Below, one piece after another: positions 19,976-30,810 of a stretch of DNA of 64,000 bases; position 1 is the first letter of the stretch; each line of letters starts with the position of its first letter. The stretch spans positions 13,343,001-13,407,000 of the forward strand of contig JARDYH010000003.1 of NCBI GenBank assembly GCA_029215795.1, given 5' to 3'. The position numbers and the translations under genes are program-made. The notes under the pieces are model-generated. The model was not told the DNA's origin. It was given only the letters and a program-made list of their open reading frames with translations, and did not search any database. This DNA comes from Anniella stebbinsi (taxonomy: Eukaryota; Chordata; Lepidosauria; Squamata; Anniellidae).

Positions 19976-20701
19976 CACCTGTAGACTACTGCAATAAAAG
20001 AATGAAGCAGCATATATTGAACATAAGCTCTCTTTCTAACCATGACTGGCAGATGTTCAGTGCAATCTATGCATGATTATTCAGACCCCATTTGCCCTGG
20101 TTTCAATGAGATTTATTCCCTAGTAAGTGTGGAATTGGTGTCTCTGCTTATTAAAGCTGTAAATTCCCATCATTCCTTTTGATATCTCATTGATATCAAA
20201 ATCCCAACAGATCACTGACATTTCCTTCCTTTTTTGGCCACCAGAGTTTCAAACTATCTTTGCACTCATGGGGACTAGAAACCTACTTGACTGGTAAACG
20301 AAAGCTGGAATACTCAAGATTTAAACAAGGGCCTGTGGGCAGCACTACATGCAGCCTTTAGGCTGTATGCCGTTCACCCCAATCTACAGGCAGGCGTACA
20401 GAACTTGCTCTTCTGGAGTACCAATATGGTCCTCTGGGATTGCTCAAAAGGCCCCACCCCTTCCACTGGCTCCACCCCTTTACTCTGACCAGCTTTTGCA
20501 TGCTCTTCTCCTGTCCACATACATTCTAAAAAGTTGAAATGTCTCTCTTAAAGGTTAGTTATTGGCAGCAAGAACTTTACGCTAAGATACGCTGGTATTT
20601 TGGCCCTGCTGCTTTTGCCCCAGACACCATGGCCCCAAGAGCTTCTCCAAAATGGAATTAGCCTCTCAGCCAGAAAGAGGTTCAACAGCTCTGCTACAAG
20701 C
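19976..20701. other. BCAT1 intron, nothing firm
   Basis: 20048-20160 weakly resembles the CAATCCTATAC MITE. Nothing else recognised. Confidence 0.35.
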
Positions 20702-20873
20702 TAGGGTGACCATATGGAAAGGAGGACAGGGCTCCTGTAGCTTTAACAGTTGTACAGAAAAGGGAATTTCAGCAGGTGTCACTTGTAGGCATGCAGCACC
20801 TGGCGAAATTCCTCCTTCATCACAACAGTTAAAGCTGCAGAAGCCCTTCCCTCTTTTGTATCTGGTCACCCTA
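20702..20873 (+). mobile_element. GTGACC MITE, half-size form with both ends
   Basis: TAGGGTGACC to GGTCACCCTA in only 172 bp (modules 1 and 2). Flanks CTACAAGC and CTACAGAC (six of eight bases). It shows that the half unit has its own intact ends. Confidence 0.87.
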
Positions 20874-21327
20874 CTACAGACAGAAAAGCTGAACTTTCAG
20901 TTGGAGAGGAAGTTGCTACTAGGACCATCTTGGTGTCCCTGATTTAAATGGTTCCCCAGGGCTTCCTACATAGTTCTGTGAAGCTATTTCTTATCCCAGC
21001 TGCATAGTTGACGGAAGATACATCATAGCCTCGGACTGTTCCTTATTCTTATTGCTAGCTGTTACTAAAACATGCCTCAGAGTTTGGAGGGGAACCAAGA
21101 ATGAAATCATTGTCCAAGAAACAAAAAGGCTTCACTCCGGCCTCTTTCAGCTGTTCCTGGAAGGGTGGAAAATGTCTCTCAAAACTTGCACCGCCCAACT
21201 CTGCCTTTTCAGTAGCAAAGGGGGAAAGCAGCAGGGAGTTCCAGGCACGCTGACGGAACTGAAAACAGCTGCTTGCAATTACTAGTGGGTGGGATTTTCC
21301 CACTGCAAAGAAAAACAGAGCTAGGCA
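20874..21327. other. BCAT1 intron, nothing recognised
   Basis: No supported feature. Confidence 0.35.
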
Positions 21328-21394
21328 TGGGAGCTGGTGTGGTACAAGGGCAAAGAGTGTGAGCTTCAAGTCCCAGGTTCAAATCTCACTTCAG
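21328..21394 (+). mobile_element. SINE family B head (tRNA-derived)
   Basis: GGTGTGGTACAAGGGCAAAG, then CCCAGGTTCAAATCTCAC (B box). Cut off by the CR1-clade piece that follows. Confidence 0.6.
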
Positions 21395-21398
21395 CCAT

Positions 21399-21700
21399 AA
21401 AAACATAAGAAGAGCCATATTGGATCAGAACAAGGGTCCATCCAGACCAATATTCTCTTCACACAGTGTTCAGTCAGTTGCCCATGGGAAACTCTCAAGC
21501 AGGACACGGGTGCAACAGCACCCTCCCACCCCCAGCAAGTGGTGTGCATGGGCATAGTGCCTCTGATATTTGTTTTTATTCATTTATTTATTTGTGACAT
21601 TTAATTATATACCACTGAATATAGCAAAATCTGTCAGCGGTTAATACTGGAGGTAGCATACAGCCATCAGGGCTAGTAATTATTTTCTAAAGAACTGAAT
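21399..21700 (-). mobile_element. L3-like CR1 3-prime end, interrupted
   Basis: AACATAAGAAGAGCCATATT, GGATCAGAACAAGGGTCCAT and AGCAGGACACGGGTGCAACA are the inverse of the 14245-15123 tail. An A/T-rich LINE tail of about 75 bp (about 21570-21643) interrupts it before ACTGGAGGTAGCATACAGCC. Confidence 0.72.
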
Positions 21701-21884
21701 GAATTAATGAATGAATGAAATATCATGAAGAAGGTTCCCTTGGTACATCTCAAAGATCATGATGGGTGCACAGGAGGAGGCAGCCTTAAAAAAAGTTATG
21801 ATGAGCCGAACCTGTTAAGGACAGCTTGCAAACAGCTGTTTGGCCTAGTTGTCATGCCAAACAGCCAGAAAAGCTCCCAGGCTA

Positions 21885-21970
21885 TACCCACTTTCCTGGG
21901 AGTAAGCCCCATTGAATTCAGTGGGATTTATTTCTGTGTAGACACATATGGGATCAAGCTGTCATTACTT
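21885..21970. mobile_element. Small palindromic MITE (CAATCCTATAC type)
   Basis: CTGGGAGTAAGCCCCATTGA and GTGGGATTTATTTCTGTGTA, as in many squamate copies. Confidence 0.6.
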
Positions 21971-21994
21971 TCTCTCTTTTACAGCTCATGCATG

Positions 21995-22369
21995 TAGGGT
22001 GGCCACTTACGAATTGCCAAAAAAAGAGGAAATGCACCGGCAAAAAAAAGGGACAAAGACAGCATCAATCGGTATGAAATGTGCATGTGCTAACTTATAT
22101 GCATAGGTGCAAATTTAGAAGTAATTATTATCAATAGACTGTGACCAGATGGGTTGTGTGCCTGCCTGATCAGTGTGTTGTCCAAGTGCAAAGTGTTGAT
22201 GGGCAACATTGGTTCTTTAAACTGGAACTGGACTGGGCAGGCCTTCAAATATTGATTGATTGATTGATTGATTGCATATTTATACTGCCCAACAGCCTAG
22301 GCTCTCTGGGCAGCTTACAACTAAAACTAGAGGACCGTTCTCTGTAAAAGAGGACAAATGGCCACCCTA
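21995..22369 (+). mobile_element. hAT-like element with TAGGGTGGCC ends, carrying a LINE tail
   Basis: TAGGGTGGCCACTTACG at the left and AAATGGCCACCCTA at the right, with AAAAAGAGGA inverted inside. The interior differs from the GTGACC MITE. A LINE 3-prime end (TTGA microsatellite 22252-22276, ATACTGCCCAACAGCC to 22330) lies inside it. Confidence 0.6.
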
Positions 22370-22934
22370 CCATGTTTATTCAAGCGACCATGCCTAACAC
22401 AGCAGCTGCAGTCTATCGTTTTTATGAGCTTTATGGGCAAGGCTGACGTAGGGCCATTATGGATGGATCCGCACAAACAAATGAAACAATAATCAGACTT
22501 CTGCCACGTGTCTGCCACACAGAAGCTAGGCCACATACATAGCCGGCAGAGCCAGGATTATCAGAGGAGTCACAGACCACAGGAAATGGAAAGAGACGTG
22601 GATGGGGTGGGATAGGGAATGCCAAACGTGTCGTCTGATGTTATACCCACTGTGTATTCATTGAGCCAAAGCATTTGGAGAAGTTTCGCCTCTGTCAGTC
22701 CTCTTGGCTAGAGGAAATGTGATGCAAAAAAGGGTTTAAAAAAAAAAGAAAAGAAAAAGAAAATCAATGGGAGGGATATATATATAAAAAGAAGAAGAAG
22801 AACATATTCATTATTAGCAATGAAGAGTTCAGATACTGGGTGTTACAGCAACAATTGCTACTTTGAGAGAGTCCAACGTCCAGGACTCGGCGTGGTTCTT
22901 TGCTCTGCCTGAAAACAGGGAGCCCAGAATGCAG
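22370..22934. other. BCAT1 intron, nothing firm
   Basis: A-rich stretch 22738-22806; no feature otherwise. Confidence 0.35.
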
Positions 22935-23050
22935 CCTTCCCCAACTTGGTACCTTCCAGAAGTGTTGGACTGCAACTCCCAGAATCCTCAGCCAGCTTGG
23001 TCAATGGTTGGGAAATATGGGAGTTGCCATTCAATACGTCAGGTGGCAAA
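22935..23050. mobile_element. Foldback MITE (CTCCAGATG type)
   Basis: CCCCAACTTGGTACCTTCCA, GACTGCAACTCCCAGAATCC, then the inverse GGGAGTTGCC. Same family as 61906-62042. Confidence 0.65.
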
Positions 23051-23762
23051 AGACTGCTGTAATGCATCTACATCTCCTCAGCCAGAAAGACCTTGGGCGG
23101 GGGGTGGGGTGGGGAAGAATCACAAGACTGGCGTTTGGGAGGCAAGAGGATTTTAGAAAAATGATTAAAAAGAAAAGGGGACAAGAAAGTAGAACGATCC
23201 CAGCAGAGTCTTCTCAGAGGGCTTAAAGGGGTGGTGGGGAAAGGGTTTGGGGCCAGATTCTCTTTCCCACCTCACTCTCCAAAAAGCACTGGGAATACTG
23301 TGACACCAAAATGAATTTACCTTTTTTTTAAAAAAAAAAAATGAAGTAGAATTTTTTTAAAAATCCACACACAACGTCCCACATTTTCTCCACCTGCTCC
23401 TTGGCAGCTAAAACGTGGCCCTTCACTGAGGCTCCAACACAAATGGAAGTATAACATATGCTGCCCTTATGGACACAGAAAGGGCAGAATTTGGCACTGA
23501 ATGCCTCGACTGTCAACCACGCTGGCCTCTGGCGGTTACCAATTCACGTTACTCCAGGTGGGAAGTCACTTTTGGCTTCAAACCTTCATCTGTGCGACAC
23601 CACCGCAGAAGAGTTAATGGTTCAGCAGAACCAGGGCCCGCGGCACGGGGAGCATGGTTGGGCAGCTGCCAGGGGCCCACAACCTAGCAGAGGTCCATTG
23701 GCAAGAGCCCTCTGGAGATGCTCCTCTCTCCTTCATGACCACTGTTCGGCTGCCTCTCAGGC
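23051..23762. other. BCAT1 intron, nothing firm
   Basis: Contains a T8/A11 run near 23322-23341; the part from 23560 on is GC-richer and may belong to the repeat that follows. Confidence 0.35.
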
Positions 23763-23955
23763 AGGCCCAGACAATGGTGGTGGTGGTAAGGAGGAGGAGG
23801 AGGAGAAGCAGAAGACACCACTGCCTGCTTCCTCAATGGCTCTCTGCCTGTCAAGCAAGGAAGTGGTGGCAATGACGAGGACGAGGATAAGGAGAAACAG
23901 CAGCTGGTGACTATAGCAGTGAGAAGGTAGATTCACTGACGGAGGGCCTGTCTTG
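23763..23955 (+). repeat. GC-rich dispersed repeat, copy 1
   Basis: Matches 37517-37712 on the same strand: GGCCCAGACAATGGTGGTGG, purine-rich GAGGAGGAGGAG, CTGGTGAC and a GGAGGGCC end. Class unknown. Confidence 0.6.
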
Positions 23956-25530
23956 CCCGCGGGCAGTGAAAAATAAGGAGCCGGCACTGAGCTGAACCAC
24001 TGAAAAGTTGAGGGGTGGAAGGAAGACAACTGGCATGGGTGTGCGCGAGGGGTGTGCCAGATGTGCCCAGGCACACCCTAATGTCTCAACCAATAAGTGC
24101 TGAATTGAGGGGGTCATTGAGTAGGGATCCAGAGGGGGATCCAGACACAGTGTGCCGTTGCTTCCGGCAGCGGCAGCAAAAAAGAATCACTCTGCTACGA
24201 GTCTCTCTGCCAGGAGCCACGGTTCAAAGAGGCCAGGTGGAGGGGCCACGAAGGCTAATATTGCCTTGTAAGCCCCTGCTTTGGCCTGTGTCATGACAAA
24301 GCTCTACCAATGTTGGAGCTTGAGGGGCGTCTCCCATTTTCCCACCCCTCATCTGCAATAGCAAGCCAAATGCAGAGTAGGGCATCAGTTATACAGTGTT
24401 TAATAAATAAATAAATGAATACAAATAATGTCCTTTATGATTGAGTATTCAATAAATTAAAAAAAATCTCTGGGTGCACACCCTAATGAAATGTGTTGCG
24501 CAAGCCTATGACAACTGGCGTAGTCTTTTCTGCCAGCCAAGAGTGGGTTCACAATGCACCTTCATCAGCTGGTCCCTGGAGCACCAAATGATGACCCGCA
24601 TGTGCAAATGAGCCATCATGGGCCAAACATCACAGGCGGAACTTCTATACAACCTCAGATGCAATGCTTTCACTGGAGTCAGCGGACAGCTTCATCTTCA
24701 AGTCATCCAGTTTTGAGAAATCAAACCATCTGTGTATAGGTGTGTGTGACCTGGCCTTAAAGATCATATTCAAAATGTTTGCTTAGCGGTTTCGCAGCAT
24801 GCCTGCTTCAGACCTCAAATCAACATCATAAAACTCGATTAAGGACGTATACACATGCATGGGTGTAACTTGCGGGGATGGAGTGTTCACCATGTTGATT
24901 TTACCTCCAGAATGATTCTCGTGTAGTTTTTTTTTTAAAGATATTAAAAAACTATAAGTAACAGGCAGAGATGATGGGAAACCCCAATAAAGCATGTGAT
25001 TACATAGGGTAGGTTTTGCCACCAGATGTAAGCAAAATCACTGCATGTTAGGGATGATACAGGTTTAGTCCTACAATTGTGGGTTTGTTCCAGTGCAGTA
25101 TTTACTTTAGCAGCCTTCTCATCTGGTTGGTTATTCTTGCCATGACTGATCTTCCACATTAGTTGTGAAGAACTACAGACTTCCCATACCAACAAGGAAC
25201 ATCTGGAAACTTGATACCCCTCGAAACCCCCGGCCTGCAACCTCCCGTTCTTGGCCACTAAGCAAATGTTAAGTGATGGCACTAGTAGCACTATACTACA
25301 AAGGTCTTAGGACAGCCATCATGAATAAAGAGATGGCGCCATTGGCATATCACAAATTAGCTTCCTGCCATGTTGACATGCCAAAGAGTTTATGCGGTTA
25401 TCTGGAAACCTATTGAGTAGCCCAGCAGAATCTAGGTTCTCAAGGCAAGATCGTAGACTAAAACTACACATTACGGGGTGATGCATGGGTGCCACTGTAT
25501 GTTTCTCCCCAGTAAAATACAGTTTATAAA
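23956..25530. other. BCAT1 intron, unassigned, with a direct repeat
   Basis: GCACACCCTAATG occurs at about 24071 and 24476. The sequence between ends in AATAAATAAATAAAT and AATAAATTAAAAAAAA runs, which could mean an old retroposed insert. No exon seen. Confidence 0.35.
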
Positions 25531-25531
25531 T

Positions 25532-25855
25532 GAGGCTGACCGTCTGAAAAGGAGGACAGGGCTTCTGGATCTTTAACAGTTGCATTGAAAGGGGAATTTC
25601 TGCAGGTGATATTTTTATGCATGCAGCACATGGTGAAATTCTGTCTTCATCACCACAGTTAAAGCTGCAGGAGCCCTGCCCTCTTTTGAATCTGCTCACA
25701 CTAGGCAGGACTCCTGCAGCTTTAACTGTTGTCACAAGACAGAATTTTACCAGGTGCTGCATGCATAACAACGACACCTGCTGAAATTCCCTTTTCAACG
25801 CAACTGTTAAAGATACAGGAGCCCTAGTCTTCCTTTTCCGATGGTGGTCACCCTA
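25532..25855 (-). mobile_element. GTGACC MITE, full length, diverged
   Basis: GAGGCTGACCGTCTG to GGTCACCCTA, subfamily II. More diverged than most copies (for example TGTTGTCACAAGACAG). Confidence 0.83.
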
Positions 25856-26194
25856 CAAACTGGTGATGTGATGTCATCACGCTGGCATTTCCCCACCCCT
25901 TGCAAGCAGAAGCCAATGAAGTGGGGGGGGGGGGTTTGATATCATACATTTCCCCTTAACTACATACAGCCAGGGAGATAAAGTTTGACAAGAATCACGT
26001 CTCCCGATAACGTGAAGTCTGTGGACCCATTCACTCTTCATTCCTGTCCATCTAGTAGAATAACAACAACAACATAGAATTGGGTACCTGGCATTAAACT
26101 ACTGAAACAAAAGTAAAAACATGTCATGTTTCTTTTTTTAAAAAAAATCAATCACAAACGTGAAGCACTCTTCTTCATCCTGTGCTGTACTCAC
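25856..26194. other. BCAT1 intron with poly-G tract
   Basis: G run 25922-25934. Nothing else recognised before the 26195 exon. Confidence 0.4.
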
Positions 26195-26395
26195 TTCTAC
26201 GGCATAGTGAAAAGCCGAGATAGCAGGATGTACAGAAAGGTTCTCCAAGGGCTTAATAAGAGGTGAATCCCAACCCGAAGCCAATGACCATTCTATGAAC
26301 AGCATGTTGTCTGTGAAAACAGTTCCAAACACCAGGCCGTTCGGGTCCGGCTTTTCTTTGAAAGTGGTAGACGGGTTGATGATTAGGTCAGCAGC
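26195..26395 (-). CDS. BCAT1: BCAT1 exon, residues about 27-93
   Basis: 201 bp, 67 codons, phase 0. The acceptor is CTCTCCCTGCAG before 26395 and the donor is GTGAGT at 26194-26189. It encodes [30 protein letters not shown], then [11 protein letters not shown] and ends HYAVE. This is the small N-terminal domain of the class IV aminotransferase fold, and human BCAT1 has [19 protein letters not shown] in the same place. The exon is clean of repeats. The intron on its 3-prime side carries a poly-G tract and a GTGACC MITE within 700 bp. Confidence 0.95.
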
Positions 26396-26454
26396 CTGCA
26401 GGGAGAGAAGAGAGAAAAATGAAGCATAAGACAGATATATGTAAACGACTCAGA

Positions 26455-26752
26455 GATTTGATTATATATAGGTGGTATATAGGTCTCATAAATGAATAAA
26501 ATAAAAGATATATTGGTTATATTAAAGTGAAATTATTCTAAAATCAGAGGACACCAAGAAACCAGGAGAGGTTTTGCACGTGACATTTGCTGTGGGAAAC
26601 ACCTGACATTTCGGGTGCCTCTACAAGAGCGATTTAAAGCTCTTTCAAGGCACATTACAAATTTTACCTCTACATTTATTGTGAACCGCTTCATAGTTAG
26701 CAGTATATAAGTCTCACAAAGAAATTAAATAAATAAATAAATAAATAAATAT
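26455..26752 (+). repeat. Two LINE tail fragments
   Basis: GGTGGTATATAGGTCTCATA with A-rich end (26465-26505), and AGCAGTATATAAGTCTCACA followed by (AAAT)n (26700-26752): two ends of one retroelement type in the same orientation. Confidence 0.5.
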
Positions 26753-26761
26753 ACATCTGAT

Positions 26762-26895
26762 TTTAGCTAAGTGGACTGACAGCCAACTTTCCCTGGGTCC
26801 CTGGATAGCTCCTTTAGACTTCTGACTGGAACCTGAAGCAGATTCACTGCCCCACCGACATCAGAGCTACTAGCCTCCACTGACCTGAAGCGACA
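26762..26895. mobile_element. hAT-like MITE (CAGTGGAGG type)
   Basis: GACTGGAACCTGAAGCAGAT, TCACTGCCCCACCGACATCA and CTAGCCTCCACTG match the right half of 48922-49091. Confidence 0.6.
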
Positions 26896-27379
26896 ACTTC
26901 TTCAATGGCAGCCCAATCTCCCTGCCACTACATCACAATCAGCTCATCTGGGAAAAGTTCCCCTCTGATGACCGCAAAGAAAAGGTTTTAAAATAGGGGA
27001 GGGTGTACATTCGAGCATATGATCCACACTCCATCCTGCCCCCCCCCCCCCATGAGAACATCAGAAGTGGGAGAAACCCACAGAAGGACTATTTCTTGGG
27101 CCGGCCTTCACATCTGAATCAATCCTTCCAAGCGCAACTTTTTAGTTGGCCCTGAGTGAGCACCACAGAAACAAAAACTGCAAATTCACTCAAATTTATT
27201 ACACATTTTACCCAGCCAAATAAAAAAAGGTTAGGATTATAAATTAAATGTTGCTGCGGCTTCCCAGATTTTTTTATGCAAAAGAGAGTCTCAGGGCAGC
27301 CATCTGACAGCTGTTTAATGTCTGTCTTCACCCCCAGCCCAAATCATTTCATGAGGTCTTTCATTTCCCATGGGCCTGT
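26896..27379. other. BCAT1 intron with poly-C tract
   Basis: C run at about 27041-27051. No other feature. Confidence 0.4.
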
Positions 27380-27435
27380 GGTTCGCAACCCTAGACTCTA
27401 GCCGGCTGGTTCGCAACCCTAGACTCTAGCCGGCT
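27380..27435 (+). repeat. Perfect tandem duplication of 28 bp
   Basis: The unit GGTTCGCAACCCTAGACTCT-AGCCGGCT occurs twice back to back without a mismatch (27380-27407, 27408-27435). Confidence 0.95.
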
Positions 27436-27787
27436 GCTTGTCGGCCACCACAGAAAAGTCTGTGAAGAGGTCTAGAGTTGGGCCAAAATTTATCAGAAAA
27501 GAATGCAGAGTCTCTCCACTGTGCTGCACAACTCAAAATCATCCTTTTACAAAAGAGTCACTTCCCTGAATCAACCCAATGATACTGCAACATTTCATGA
27601 TCGTTATTCCACTTCTCAATCACTGATAAGAGCAGAAAGATGGAATCTAAGAAGGGTTTTGTTAGGTGTTTGGTCCGTCACCATCATTCCTTGTTTTTAG
27701 ACCAAAAAGAGTATTGGATGTGCACTACCAGTGAAGTGCTTCCCCATAACCTAGAAGCATGCAAAAGAAGAGAGTTTCCTGACAAAC
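27436..27787. other. BCAT1 intron, nothing recognised
   Basis: No supported feature. Confidence 0.35.
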
Positions 27788-28751
27788 GCCATGTCTTTTT
27801 TCCCAGGGTCATCCCTGTGCATCCAAAAGACGCACAGGGGACAACCCTTCCATTGTCCTGGGATAACCGAGGCCCTTTCTACACCTAAGGGTGTAGAGGG
27901 AGGGAGGAGGCGATCCCGGACTTACCTGCTTCCTGGATCGTCCCCGAACATCTAAACAGAAGTGTGACATTCCAGAAACACACAGGGACATTGCGCCCAC
28001 CATTTTTTTTTTAAAGCTGGAGCCAGGAGTGCAATTGCTCTCCAACGAAAAGTGAGTGGGGGGAAAAAAGCTCGACTCTGCCCCCACCTCCACATCCCTG
28101 GACTCCCCCCAGACCAGCTCCTTCCCTCTTGCTGAACCCCGTTAATTACGGGGAGGAGGAAAGGAGCTGGAACAGGTGCCCACACTGCCAGCGGCCCTTG
28201 GGATTGTCCCGTGATCGCAGGGAAAATTGTGATAACTGGACAACCAGTTATCCTGCAAAATTGGAGGGGTCATCCCTGCCTGCTTCCGGGATCTCCTGTC
28301 CATCATTTGGATGCACAGGGACAACCCCAGGAAAAATCCCCAGTGTAGACATGGCCCGAGACCTCGGTTATCCCAATTTTACCCATGGTCCCGGGATGAT
28401 CCCAATGACTGCGGGCGGTGTGGGTGCCCTTTCCCAGTTTCTTCCCTCCTCCCTGCAACTAGCGGGGGTCAGCAAGAGGGAAGGAGCCAGGCCGGGGGGG
28501 GAGGGAGTGCAGGGGCATTGGGGGTGGGGAGCGGGGTCGGGGTTTTTTGTTGATGTTGTTGTTTTTACTTACTTTTCGTTGGAGCGGAATTGCGCTCCCA
28601 GTTCCTGCTTGTAAAATAAAAAAAAGATGGTCGCGACATCCCTTTTCCCTTCTGGGACATCGCATTTCCGTTTGGACAACCAAGGGGGATCACAGCAGCA
28701 GGTATGTCCGCGATCCTCCCTCCCTCTACACCCTTAGGTGTAGAAAGGGCC
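27788..28751 (+). mobile_element. GC-rich TCTACA/GGCC element, host copy of a nested pair
   Basis: Left part 27788-27870 (GCCATGTCT, CCTGTGCATCC, GGGATAACCGA); right part from 28360 (CTCGGTTATCCC, CCCGGGATGATCCC) to CTCTACACCCTTAGGTGTAG and AAAGGGCC. It aligns with the uninterrupted copy 45330-45795. Confidence 0.72.
27871..28356 (-). mobile_element. GC-rich TCTACA/GGCC element inserted into a sister copy
   Basis: GGCCCTTTCTACACC to AGTGTAGACATGGCC, 486 bp, reversed relative to its host. CGA is present on both sides (27868-27870, 28357-28359), which may be a 3-bp target duplication as in PIF/Harbinger; the 45330 copy does not confirm that length. Confidence 0.72.
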
Positions 28752-28789
28752 AAAGACAGCATTTGTCAAGGGGGGGAAACAGGGTGGGG

Positions 28790-29150
28790 GTAGGGAATAC
28801 ATTCTCAACTTCAGCTCTTATTGTATGGTACTGCACTAGGTACCAAAGGTAGCTAACAATAATAGACAGAGGCAGTATAAAACTAAAATATTCACAATTA
28901 AAACACACATACATTAAAAAAAAACAAGGGAAACAAGGGCAGAGAAAAGCAACAAAGCTAAAATTGAAAGCAGTAGTTGAACACACACACACAAAACCCC
29001 CAAATAACAAATACAGCATAGACTGAATCATCTCAGTAGGCCAATGGCCTATCTAAATAAGAAGGCCTTCCTTCACTGCCCAATAAAAAGCCAACTGAGA
29101 GGAGTCTAGACGGGTCTCCCTGGGAATGGCGTTCCAAAGCCTAGGTACAA
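28790..29150 (-). mobile_element. L2-like LINE 3-prime fragment
   Basis: 3-prime UTR-like TAGGTACCAAAGGTAGCTAA then, on the minus strand, codons for a degraded end of the RT protein around 29060-29150 (AGACGGGTCTCCCTGGGAAT is the usual GEIP-type region). Low conservation. Confidence 0.5.
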
Positions 29151-29151
29151 C

Positions 29152-29345
29152 TACTGAAAAGTGTGATGTAGTAGGATTGGGGAGTTCTGGGTTCTAGTCC
29201 TCACTAGGTCATGAAGTTCACTGGGTGACTTTGGGCCGATCACTGATTTTCAGCCTAGCCAACTGCAGAGGGTTGTTGTGAGATGAAATGGAGAAGAGGC
29301 TGGCAATGTAAGCTGCCTTGGGTTCCTTGGAAGAGGAAAAAAGGC
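29152..29345 (+). mobile_element. SINE family B (tRNA head, MIR-like core)
   Basis: TTCTGGGTTCTAGTCCTCAC (B box), TCACTGGGTGACTTTGGGCC, AGGGTTGTTGTGAGATGAAA, AAGCTGCCTTGGGTTCCTTG. A TGG/TGA microsatellite follows (29355-29392). Confidence 0.78.
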
Positions 29346-29392
29346 AGGTTATCAATGTGGTGGTGGTGGTGGTGGTGATGATGATGATGATA

Positions 29393-29879
29393 GAAAAGGT
29401 CCCAATTATTCCATTAGTCGCATCATATTAAAAAACTATACAGAAAACCTTCAAAAACTGGGCCTACAATATCCAGAAAGCAGTCATACTTAAAACATGC
29501 TCAATTGTCAGGAAATTCCTGAATCAGTAAAAGACAGCATGACTTGGCAAAGCTCATCATGTCTGTCTAGAAAAACTGCCACGAGAGAGAAAGGGAATAA
29601 TAATAATAATAATAATAATAATAGCCTTTCCCATGCCACTGAAAAACAAGTTTCAGATATCAGCAGGACATAAGAGGAAGGCATCTCCTGAAGTCCATAA
29701 AACCTGTGCAATGTCTTAAACTGCTTACTGGAGAGTTAGAAACAAACCATGGGAATATGTTATTTTGTATGCCAAAACAAGAGCAAAATCTAAGTTCAGC
29801 GCATGGCTTTGTGATAAAAGGGCCCGATCCCTTTGACCCAGGAAAGGAGTAAAGAAAGATGGTCCTGCTGTCAGGACGC
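29393..29879. other. BCAT1 intron with AAT microsatellite
   Basis: (AAT)n at 29599-29624. Nothing else recognised. Confidence 0.4.
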
Positions 29880-29980
29880 AAGGCTAAAGCCTGTGAAGCA
29901 GGGCAACGTTACCATTTCCTGCTCAAGCTCAGATTTCCTTTGTGACCTTGGAGAAGGACCTTAACCTCTCACACTTCAAC
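29880..29980 (+). mobile_element. MIR-like SINE core fragment
   Basis: TTTGTGACCTTGGAGAAGGA followed by CTTAACCTCTCACACTTC resembles the conserved MIR core. Confidence 0.45.
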
Positions 29981-30341
29981 GGCCAATCTCAGCAGCCATA
30001 AGAAACTTCTCCTTCTCTTGAGTTCATATCCGAGAATCGTCTGCCAAGCACAAGACCTGAAGAATCATGCACTGAGCTTTTCCGTGAATAACTTTGGGTA
30101 TAACTGGGGCATTTGCTTCAGCTGTCTGTTTTCTTCAGGATGCTCCAATCACGAAGAGCTCTCTATCATCAGCAGCATTTCAGCACAGAATTTTTTTTAA
30201 AAAAAACATGCGAACTACATGAAAAGCATCATGTGCAACATCAGCACCTGTATTGTAGCATGTACAATGGGAATACACTTGCAAGGAAGTGTGCCAACTG
30301 CACATCACTTGCACTCACACACCCCTCTATTTCACTATGGC
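29981..30341. other. BCAT1 intron, nothing recognised
   Basis: No supported feature. Confidence 0.35.
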
Positions 30342-30585
30342 TTCGTTCAGACGGCAGGATAGAGCACTATGAAAGCGGTATGAAAGTGGTATGTAAAAGG
30401 CAGGAGCCACACCAAGCAAGATATAACAGTATGAAAGCGGTATGTGGTATGTGTCAATGGGCCGCAACGGTTGTCAGTGCAGTTCAATACTTCTATAAAG
30501 CAGTAGTGTGGCCCCTGCCTTTTATATACCGCTTTCATACCTCTTTCATAGTGCAAAATCCTGCTTGGTGTAGATGAGGCCATAA
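30342..30585. mobile_element. Palindromic MITE (GTTCAGAC / TATGAAAG type)
   Basis: Left arm GCACTATGAAAGCGGTATGA (from 30364) and right arm ACCGCTTTCATACC, CTTTCATAGTGC (to 30554). Ends GGCTTCGTTCAGAC and GATGAGGCC, flanked by TA. An inner direct copy of TATGAAAGCGGTATG lies at 30431. Confidence 0.65.
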
Positions 30586-30639
30586 TGTGAACAAGCCTGT
30601 ATGTGTCTCAAGCTTGTATGTTCCTAATTTCCCTTTCTC

Positions 30640-30810
30640 CTCCTCCAGTATGGGAGAAAGAAGATGAAAGCATCCACTTCCAGTTTTAAACTAATTAGAA
30701 TTCCTTATTACTTCCAAACTGTGGGATAACACTGGTTAGTTTAAACTATGGTTAGTGAACAAGCCAGGATCATATACTATAGTTTGATCCTGGCTTGTTT
30801 CAGTAAATTA
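30640..30810. mobile_element. Short palindromic MITE, old
   Basis: GAACAAGCCAGGATCATATA and TAGTTTGATCCTGGCTTGTT are inverted arms. A similar GTTGGTTTGTTTCAGTAAAC unit is at 51957-51976. Confidence 0.5.

Noticed and set aside
23684..23872. Gly/Arg- and Glu-rich short frames around 23.7-23.9 kb
   Set aside because: They come from GGT and GAG simple repeats within the GC-rich dispersed repeat.
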